Assembly (NCBI GenBank): GCA_964433875.1
Contig: CAYSSO010000030.1
Span: 1 to 20,509, forward strand
Origin: Athalassotoga sp964433875
GTDB lineage: Bacteria > Thermotogota > Thermotogae > Mesoaciditogales > Mesoaciditogaceae
Length of the DNA: 20,509 bases
Direction: 5' to 3'
Below the pieces are notes generated by a model. The model was not told the origin of the DNA, ran no database searches, and saw only the letters and a list, made by a program, of their open reading frames with translations. Position numbers and translations under genes: made by a program. Below, in pieces: positions 14,864-20,509 of this stretch. How positions within the stretch are numbered: position 1 is the first letter of the stretch; every line of letters starts with the position of its first letter.

Positions 14864-17198
14864 CAAAGACCTCTTCTAAAACTTCTTTTACATCTTCGAC
14901 GTAATGAATTTTTATGCCAGAGATCACGTCTTCTTTCATTTTTCTGACCATAGGTTCATTCAATTTTGGAATTATTACTTCCTTTATGCCAAATCTTTTT
15001 GCTGCGAGTATCTTTTCCCTAAGGCCCCCTATGGCGAGTACCTTTCCGTTCAGGGTTATCTCTCCGGTCATTGCGACATCATTTCTTACAGCCTTTCCCA
15101 TCACCACAGAGCACAGCGATGTAAGTATCGCTATTCCAGCCGAAGGACCATCTTTGGGTATGGCCCCTTCGGGAGCGTGAATGTGAAAATCATGAGTTTT
15201 AAAAAATTCGTACTTATCATCGCATAAACTCTTACACAAAGTCATTGCGATCGTAACCGATTCTTTCATCACATTTCCGAGATTACCAGTTATTAAAGTC
15301 TGTGAATTTCCAACGGTTGCAGTCGCCTCTATAACGAGTACCTCTCCGCCTGTTGGAGTCCATGCAAGGCCTATCGTTTCTCCAATTGATGGCTTGGAAG
15401 GGATCTGCGATCTGACAAGCATAGGGGCACCGAGCAACTCTTCAACTGATTTTACTGTAACGGCATTTTCATGATTTTTAACAACATTTCTTGCCATCTT
15501 CCTCAAAAGTTTTGATAGAGTCCTTTCAAGGTTTCTCACCCCCGATTCAAGGGTGTAATCTTCTATTATTTTCCCAATCGCCTCATCGGTGATATTGATC
15601 TTTATCTTTTCCATCCCGTACTCATGAATCAACTTTGGAATTAAAAATCTTTTCGCTATTTCTACCTTTTCTTGGAAAGTGTAGCCGGGTATCTCTATAA
15701 CCTCCATCCTGTCCAGAAGAGCGGGCGGTATAGATTCGACTGTATTCGCCGTTGTGACAAAAACAACGCCAGACAGATCGAATGGAATTTCTATGTAATT
15801 ATCAACAAAACGCGAATTTTGCTCTGGATCGAGCACTTCAAGAAGAGCAGCGGCCGGATCTCCCTGAAAAGAGATTCCCATCTTGTCTATCTCGTCAAGC
15901 AATATAACCGGATTATTCACTCCCACCTTGACAAGCGTCTGGATTATTCGACCCGGCAGAGCACCTACATATGTTCTTCTATGGCCTCTTATTTCTGCTT
16001 CATCTCTCATACCACCGAGAGTTATCTGACCGAATTTTCTGTTAAGAGCCCTCGCCAAAGACATCCCAAGAGAGGTTTTTCCCACTCCCGGAGGGCCAAC
16101 AAGGCAGAGTATTGGAGACTTTGCATTTTTATTCAATTGCTTGACCGCTATGTAATCAAGAATCCTATCTTTTACATCCTCAAGTCCATAATGATCTGCT
16201 TCAAGAATTTTTGAGGCTCTTTCAACATTTACGTCTTCCTTTGCTTTTGAATACCAGGGTATGTCAAAAAGCCAGTCTATGTAATTTCTCGAGACAGTCG
16301 CCTCAGGCGAGGACGGGTACATCTTTTCAAATCTTTCTATCTCTTTTTCTATAGTTTTCTTTACTTCTTGAGGATAACGACCCTTTTTCAATTTCTCTTT
16401 CAATTCATCTGTCTCGGACGTATCATCACCAAGTTCATTTTTTATCGTCTCGATCTTCTCTCTAAGATAGAATTCTTTCTGGCCCTTGTCTATTTTTTCT
16501 TTGACTTTGTCATCTATCTCCGCCTCTATCTTTAGGAGTTCTATTTCCGAATTCAGATATTTAAGGAATTCAATGATTCTTGTCTTTGGATCTATTATTT
16601 CGAGAAATTTTTGCTTATTTTCAAGGCTCAATTCTGTAAAAGATATTATCGTGTCAACGAGTTTGTCGGGATCGTCTATTAAAGAAAGTTCAGAAAAGGC
16701 ATCTTCGGGCAGTCTTTTCGTCATTTCAAAGTATTTCAACGCCTTACTTTTCAAAAGCCTCATCACGGCAACAAGATCCTTGGACTTTCTTACCCTTTTT
16801 TCAAGCGCTTCGTACTTGCACAAAAGAAAGGGTTCTTTTTGAGTGTATTCCGTGATCTTGACGCGAATTATTCCTTCTGCGAGCGCCCTTATGCTACCAT
16901 CAGGAAGTTTTACAAGTTGCAAAAGGCGCGAAAATGTTCCTATCTCGTAAAGATCGGCCGAATCCGGAATTTCAATATTTTGATTTTTTTGAGAAACAAG
17001 AATAAGATATCTTTCGCTATTTTCGACTACTTTATCGAGAGCCTTTATGGCAGATTCACGTTCAACGTGAAATGGAATCAACGCCGTCGGGAAAGCCACA
17101 TCTCCACCTTTAAGAGGAACGCATGGCAATTCTTCCGGAGGCATTGAAACCTTTTCTCTCTGTTTCTGTATATTTTCTATCCTTCTATTTCTTGGCAA
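14853..17198 (-). CDS. lon: ATP-dependent protease Lon (LonA type)
   Basis: Lon is a cytosolic hexameric AAA+ serine protease that removes damaged and regulatory proteins. The 781 residues match LonA length. An N-terminal substrate domain starts at about residue 25 (LPCVPLKGGDVAFP). A long coiled-coil region spans about 200-300 (ending KGQKEFYLREK...ELGDD). The AAA+ module has Walker A VGPPGVGKTSLG at about 367, TLGGMRDEAEIRGHRRTYVG and Walker B ILLDEIDKMG. The protease domain has catalytic Ser in PKDGPSAG (about 684) and Lys in GGLREKILAA (about 727). The start is TTG 17198, with AGAGGTGA 6 bases upstream. An internal ATG at 17144, with AAAGG near it, is the main alternative and would remove 18 residues. 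It is 12 bases downstream of tsaE. Confidence 0.97.
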   Translation of the reverse strand: MPRNRRIENIQKQREKVSMPPEELPCVPLKGGDVAFPTALIPFHVERESAIKALDKVVENSERYLILVSQKNQNIEIPDSADLYEIGTFSRLLQLVKLPDGSIRALAEGIIRVKITEYTQKEPFLLCKYEALEKRVRKSKDLVAVMRLLKSKALKYFEMTKRLPEDAFSELSLIDDPDKLVDTIISFTELSLENKQKFLEIIDPKTRIIEFLKYLNSEIELLKIEAEIDDKVKEKIDKGQKEFYLREKIETIKNELGDDTSETDELKEKLKKGRYPQEVKKTIEKEIERFEKMYPSSPEATVSRNYIDWLFDIPWYSKAKEDVNVERASKILEADHYGLEDVKDRILDYIAVKQLNKNAKSPILCLVGPPGVGKTSLGMSLARALNRKFGQITLGGMRDEAEIRGHRRTYVGALPGRIIQTLVKVGVNNPVILLDEIDKMGISFQGDPAAALLEVLDPEQNSRFVDNYIEIPFDLSGVVFVTTANTVESIPPALLDRMEVIEIPGYTFQEKVEIAKRFLIPKLIHEYGMEKIKINITDEAIGKIIEDYTLESGVRNLERTLSKLLRKMARNVVKNHENAVTVKSVEELLGAPMLVRSQIPSKPSIGETIGLAWTPTGGEVLVIEATATVGNSQTLITGNLGNVMKESVTIAMTLCKSLCDDKYEFFKTHDFHIHAPEGAIPKDGPSAGIAILTSLCSVVMGKAVRNDVAMTGEITLNGKVLAIGGLREKILAAKRFGIKEVIIPKLNEPMVRKMKEDVISGIKIHYVEDVKEVLEEVFDVR

Positions 17199-17210
17199 AC
17201 AAAATCACCT

Positions 17211-17639
17211 CTAAAAGGGATCATTTTTTGAAGATATCCTGATATTTCTGTGGTTTTCATCCACAAATTCGAATTCGATCTTGAAATACTCTTCGGGTAC
17301 ATGATTGCCAAGTTTTTCTGGCCATTCGATAAGGGTTATGCCATCGGGATCAAGATAATCTTCAATCGGAAGTTCTTCAACTTCCCATTCACTGAGCCTA
17401 AAAAGATCGACGTGATATATCTTTAAATTCGCATCGTATTCATTGACAATGGTAAAAGTAGGGCTTGTAACCATTCGAGGATTTCCTCCAAGTGCCTCTA
17501 CTAAATACCTTACAAAGGTGGTTTTCCCGGCACCAAGATCTCCTTGAAGAAGTACAACGCTGCCCTTAGAGACCATAGCGGCGAATTCTTTAGAAATATC
17601 TCTTACTTTTTTCTCGTCCACATTTTTAAACACATTCAT
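17211..17639 (-). CDS. tsaE: tRNA t6A37 biosynthesis ATPase TsaE (YjeE)
   Basis: TsaE is the ATPase partner of TsaB and TsaD in making threonylcarbamoyl-adenosine at position 37 of ANN-decoding tRNAs. The 142-residue protein has the P-loop LLQGDLGAGKTTFVRYL at about residues 29-45, SPTFTIVNEY at about 59-68, HVDLFRLS (Walker B-like) at about 76-83, and ITLIEWPEKLG with the conserved IEW at about 101-111. The ATG at 17639 has no clear Shine-Dalgarno. The predicted transcription start lies within a base or two of the ATG, so the mRNA may be leaderless. It is the first gene of the operon continuing to cheB. Confidence 0.94.
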   Translation of the reverse strand: MNVFKNVDEKKVRDISKEFAAMVSKGSVVLLQGDLGAGKTTFVRYLVEALGGNPRMVTSPTFTIVNEYDANLKIYHVDLFRLSEWEVEELPIEDYLDPDGITLIEWPEKLGNHVPEEYFKIEFEFVDENHRNIRISSKNDPF

Positions 17640-17646
17640 CTTTTAT

Positions 17647-17655
17647 ATTATATCA
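17647..17655 (-). promoter_or_regulatory. Extended -10 promoter for the tsaE-lon-...-cheB operon
   Basis: On the minus strand TGATATAAT is a perfect extended -10 (TGnTATAAT). No good -35 lies 16-18 bases upstream. With the usual spacing, transcription would begin at about 17640-17641, directly at the tsaE ATG (17639). Confidence 0.55.
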
Positions 17656-17687
17656 GATATCTCCCGTGTGTAATATACTAAAACAGA

Positions 17688-17715
17688 TTCAAAACTCGAA
17701 TAGAAATGGTAAAAT
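17688..17715 (+). promoter_or_regulatory. Candidate promoter reading toward the chemoreceptor gene
   Basis: On the plus strand TTCAAA (17688-17693; 4 of 6 matches to the -35 consensus) and TAAAAT (17710-17715; 5 of 6) are 16 bases apart. TGG before the -10 gives an extended form. Transcription would start near 17722, ahead of the gene remnant and the chemoreceptor gene. It is arranged back to back with the tsaE promoter. Confidence 0.35.
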
Positions 17716-17725
17716 AGAATCATGA

Positions 17726-17979
17726 TACCAAAACAACAAAGATTACCGGATAAAGAGTAAAAAATTTACAGAACTCTACGACATCGTCGAAAAGATGAAT
17801 GCTCTTCTGGATTCGACTATAACGTCAAGATAGGATACGGCTAAAAATACAAAGAGTATTTATTAAGACGAACACAACCAGAAAAGATAAACCTTAATGG
17901 AGTCTACAATTGGTTTGCGTTAGACAAAATACTTAGAAAGGCGGGTGAAGTGGCGATTCTTCTTGCCACCAAAAGATGA
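17726..17979 (+). pseudogene. Probable remnant of a small gene coupled to the chemoreceptor
   Basis: The 336-base gap 17640-17975 has two protein-like stretches on the plus strand in different frames. Stretch 1 (17726-17833) reads YQNNKDYRIKSKKF, then TELYDIVEKMNALLDSTITSR and a stop. Stretch 2 (17845-17979) includes EKINLNGVYNWFALDK, then ILRKAGEVAILLATKR and a stop. Neither has a usable start codon with a ribosome site. The second ends with TGA overlapping the chemoreceptor ATG as ATGA, the spacing normally seen between coupled genes. This suggests a gene broken by at least one frameshift and an internal stop. I do not recognise its family. Chance open frames remain possible over so short a distance. 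Confidence 0.35.
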
Positions 17980-19553
17980 AAAAGGTCCTGACTGTACTTT
18001 ACTTGCTTTTAGCGCTTCTTCTTTTGGATTCGATTTTTGCGCTAATTTTTAAGGACATGATCTACGTACTGATAACTTCGTTTGTGGCACTTGGTGTTGG
18101 GGTGAGTTTGTTAGTCCTTTCTTATTTGCTTGTCATAAAGCCGCTAAATTTACTAAGATCCAAAACGGCTAAATCAGGCAAGATGGATATAGTCGAACTT
18201 TCGTATCTTAGCAGGGATACAAAATTGACAGGACTCGGAATTAGAATCGGATTTCTTTTCGAACAACTCAGGTCCCAACTTAAAGCACTCTTTAACGGAA
18301 TAAGAAACACTGCGGTAGACAACAGCGCTGTTGCAAGAAATATGACCCGCTTTGCGAGAGATTTTAGCGACATGAATAATTCGGTAAAGAAGGTCAACGC
18401 ATCTATCCAGAATATATCTGCGGCTATAGAAGAACTTAACGCATCTATAGAAGAGATTTCATCATCAAGTCAGGGACTTGCAAGGTCGGCCCAAGATCTT
18501 TCTGAGACGGCCAATAACGTATCAGGCAATGCTTCAAAAGGTGAGGGGGCACTTAAAGAGACCGGCAAAAAGATGAATGATTTCAAGGTCAAAGTCAAAC
18601 AGATAAGCGATCAGGCCGGAGCCCTTACAAATTACATTAACCTTATAAATCAGGCTGTGGCTATTATATCTAACATATCGGATCAAACAAATCTTCTTGC
18701 ACTCAACGCCGCTATAGAGGCCGCACGAGCAGGAGATGCCGGAAAGGGCTTTGCTGTCGTTGCGGATGAGATAAGAAAACTTGCCGAAGAGAGCAAAAAT
18801 GCGGCTTTGAACATAGGAAATAATCTTAAAGGCGTGATTTCTGGGATAGGAGAAATTTCTCAGAATATTTCTAATGTGAATGAACAACTCGAAGGAATCT
18901 TAAAGAACAATCAAGAAACAACTTCAACCATCATTTCGATACTCGATTCGGTATCTGCAATGAATTCGCCAATTTCGAATATAGCGGCAAGTTCAGAAGA
19001 ATTAAGCGCATCAACCGAAGAAATGACCTCTGCCTCCCAAAATATAACGGATATGTCGACTGAAGTAAGCGAAGAGATGGGGAAAATAGAAGAGAAAATA
19101 AACCAAATTTCTTCAAAACTCGACGAGTTACTTTCGAATACTCAAAAGTCAATCGCAGAAATACAAGAAGTCGTTGGAGGACTTACGACTTACACGATTT
19201 ATTCAAAAGAGGAGTTTGCCAATCAACTTCAGGAAGCCATAAATGCTCACAAAAACTGGCTTAGCAAACTCGAAGCCGGAGTTGAAAATGAAACTGTTGT
19301 CGATCTTGAAACAGATCCTCACAGGTGTAACTTTGGAATACTCATGTACTCGGTAACTCCTCCAGACGAGATAAAGGAAGAGTGGAAAAAGGTCGAGGCC
19401 TTACATTCCAATGTCCATGAATATGGAGGGAAAGCGATCGCGGCTCTCGAATCAAAGAACATTTCAAGTGCTCGAGAGAATCTTTCTTACGCCGAATCGA
19501 ATGCCAACGATCTCATAAAGATCCTTCAAGATCTTCAATTGAAACTCAAGTGA
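17976..19553 (+). CDS. Methyl-accepting chemotaxis protein with C-terminal CZB zinc-binding domain
   Basis: The 525-residue receptor has two adjacent hydrophobic segments (about residues 4-25 and 29-54) joined by only a few residues, so there is essentially no periplasmic sensor. A KPLNLL start and helices resembling a HAMP domain follow. A long coiled-coil signalling domain comes next, whose hairpin tip DQTNLLALNAAIEAARAGDAG (about 236-256) binds CheA and CheW. At the C-terminus is a CZB domain with His425 in AHKNW, Cys451 in HRCNFG, and His477 and His481 in LHSNVH, the 3-His/1-Cys zinc set known from this family. Sensing is therefore probably cytosolic (zinc or thiol-reactive oxidants, by analogy). 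The start is the first ATG after an in-frame stop and has a weak ribosome site, so it may depend on coupling to the remnant upstream. No CheR-tethering pentapeptide is seen at the end. Confidence 0.92.
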   Translation: MKKVLTVLYLLLALLLLDSIFALIFKDMIYVLITSFVALGVGVSLLVLSYLLVIKPLNLLRSKTAKSGKMDIVELSYLSRDTKLTGLGIRIGFLFEQLRSQLKALFNGIRNTAVDNSAVARNMTRFARDFSDMNNSVKKVNASIQNISAAIEELNASIEEISSSSQGLARSAQDLSETANNVSGNASKGEGALKETGKKMNDFKVKVKQISDQAGALTNYINLINQAVAIISNISDQTNLLALNAAIEAARAGDAGKGFAVVADEIRKLAEESKNAALNIGNNLKGVISGIGEISQNISNVNEQLEGILKNNQETTSTIISILDSVSAMNSPISNIAASSEELSASTEEMTSASQNITDMSTEVSEEMGKIEEKINQISSKLDELLSNTQKSIAEIQEVVGGLTTYTIYSKEEFANQLQEAINAHKNWLSKLEAGVENETVVDLETDPHRCNFGILMYSVTPPDEIKEEWKKVEALHSNVHEYGGKAIAALESKNISSARENLSYAESNANDLIKILQDLQLKLK

Positions 19554-19576
19554 TGTAAATTTTGCTTTTAAGCAAG

Positions 19577-19610
19577 AATGCTCCCGCTTAAGTGGCGGGA
19601 GCATTTTATA
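19577..19610 (+). terminator. Intrinsic terminator after the chemoreceptor gene
   Basis: Arms 19577-19587 (AATGCTCCCGC) and 19595-19605 are perfectly complementary over 11 bases with a 7-base loop. The descending arm runs into TTTTATAT. It lies 23 bases after the stop codon. On the opposite strand it is just downstream of the HD-GYP stop (19612), so it may also end that transcript, though the U-run there is poor. A small TTGCT/AGCAA hairpin precedes it at 19562-19575. Confidence 0.85.
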
Positions 19611-19611
19611 T

Positions 19612-20509
19612 CTAAAAAGTCCATCCCTTTTGGAAGACCCTATCGCATGCTTTAACGACATTTACATCGTAAAGAATGCCGGCATTTTTGTCTATCTCAT
19701 CGATGGCCGCTTCTATTCCAAGTGCCGCTCTGTATGGTCTATGAGATGACATTGCTTCAACCACATCAGCAACAGCCAGGATCTTGCCGCCTATTACCAT
19801 TTCGTCTCCTTTGATTCCAAAGGGATATCCGCTCCCGTTTATCCTTTCGTGGTGCTGGCGTACCATTATCGCTATTTCATCAAAGTCTGTGATCTTTTTC
19901 AATATTTTGTAGCCTTCTTCAGCATGGTCTTTTATGAGTTCAAATTCTGTCTTTTTAAGTTTAGAAGGCTTTGTGAGTATATCAAGAGGAATGCTTATCT
20001 TTCCTATGTCATGAAGAAGGCCTGCAATCTCTATCGATTTTATCTCGCTATCTTTTAGTCCCATTTCTTTTGCGATAGCAACGGCTAACATGCTTACCCG
20101 TCTTTGATGACCTGCCGTGTATGGATCTTTAACCTCTACCATGTCCGACAGAGCAACAACAAGCGCATCAACGAGAGAATTTACCTTAAGTTCCATTCCT
20201 TTTATGCCAGATAGATCCGTTGCGATGGCAACGTAAGATGGGCTGATAGGATCTTCGTTGTAAAAGACCGATATCATGACAGGATAAGTTGTGCCGTCTT
20301 TTCTTCTGTGCACAGTTTCAAATTGGACGTAATCTTTCTCGTGACGTCTTAAAGGTTCGACTATTTCTTTGAGTTGATCAAAGGTGAATTCAGGCTTTAT
20401 GTCGGGAACTTTCATTTCTTTTATCTCCTCAAGCGTGTATCCAAGCCTTTTTAAAGCACTCGAATTTACAAGTTTGAATTTCAAAGTATCCGGGTCTATG
20501 AGATGAACT
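19612..20509 (-). CDS. PAS / HD-GYP domain protein, cyclic-di-GMP phosphodiesterase (N-terminus outside window)
   Basis: The frame is open to the window edge, where it reads VHLIDPDTLKFKLVNSSA, so the start lies outside and a TTG at 20484 is not the real one. The first 100 or so residues form a PAS domain: LGYTLEEIKEMKVPDI, then HRRKDGTTYPVMIS and VAIATDLSGIK. The HD-GYP domain follows, with DPYTAGHQRRVS, the HD pair in AGLLHDIGKISIP, KDHAEEGYKIL, RQHHERINGSGYPFG (the GYP motif) and AVADVVEAMSSHRPYR. All usual metal and signature residues are present, so it should hydrolyse cyclic-di-GMP. The PAS domain would sense an unknown signal. It converges on the chemoreceptor gene with a terminator between. 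More sensor domains may lie upstream. Confidence 0.92.
   Translation of the reverse strand, partial: VHLIDPDTLKFKLVNSSALKRLGYTLEEIKEMKVPDIKPEFTFDQLKEIVEPLRRHEKDYVQFETVHRRKDGTTYPVMISVFYNEDPISPSYVAIATDLSGIKGMELKVNSLVDALVVALSDMVEVKDPYTAGHQRRVSMLAVAIAKEMGLKDSEIKSIEIAGLLHDIGKISIPLDILTKPSKLKKTEFELIKDHAEEGYKILKKITDFDEIAIMVRQHHERINGSGYPFGIKGDEMVIGGKILAVADVVEAMSSHRPYRAALGIEAAIDEIDKNAGILYDVNVVKACDRVFQKGWTF

Noticed and set aside
15672..16214. 180-codon open frame on the plus strand
   Set aside because: It is antisense to the AAA+ region of lon. No recognisable motif or start signal was seen.

Overview
The window looks like a chromosomal segment of a bacterium of the Thermotogota type. The str and S10 ribosomal clusters are joined (rpsL-rpsG-fusA-tuf-rpsJ-rplC-rplD-rplW-rplB-rpsS), and the ribosomal proteins, EF-Tu and L4 resemble remembered Thermotogales proteins. 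Shine-Dalgarno sites are strong (GGAGG, AAGGTGA), GTG and TTG starts are frequent, and gene spacing is very tight. A Mesoaciditoga/Athalassotoga-like lineage is possible but is only a guess. No tRNA, rRNA, CRISPR array, insertion sequence, phage or known defence gene is visible.

Layout. (1) 1-7130, minus strand: translation operon from rpsL to the truncated rpsS. It is driven by a good sigma70-type promoter at 7177-7206 whose -35 box sits on the stop codon of the upstream gene. A GC-rich hairpin separates tuf from rpsJ, and a run of 10 N interrupts tuf. The flanking codons show that this run is an assembly join with no real sequence missing. (2) 7199-9417, minus strand: a two-gene glycosyltransferase unit, a membrane GT2 followed by a GT4, probably for a glycolipid or surface glycan. 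(3) 9418-9683: a divergent intergenic region with three blocks of degenerate 7-base repeats and an extended -10 promoter. (4) 9684-11381, plus strand: a cytosolic M28/DUF4910-type zinc aminopeptidase that overlaps the next operon tail to tail. (5) 11374-17639, minus strand: a very compact operon, tsaE-lon-engB-korB-korC-dgkA-cheB. It mixes tRNA modification, proteolysis, ribosome assembly, ferredoxin-linked carbon metabolism, lipid phosphorylation and chemotaxis. (6) 17640-17975: a divergent intergenic region with a probable leaderless promoter for tsaE, a candidate plus-strand promoter and what looks like a decayed small gene. (7) 17976-19553, plus strand: a chemoreceptor with almost no periplasmic part and a C-terminal zinc-binding CZB domain, closed by a strong terminator. 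(8) 19612 to the window end, minus strand: a PAS/HD-GYP cyclic-di-GMP phosphodiesterase whose N-terminus lies outside the window.

Most of the window is housekeeping. The less ordinary parts are the cytosolic-sensing CZB chemoreceptor with its broken upstream gene and neighbouring HD-GYP protein, the kor beta/gamma pair without an adjacent alpha subunit, the heptad-repeat spacer, and the probable leaderless tsaE transcript. I did not find a clearly new multi-gene system.
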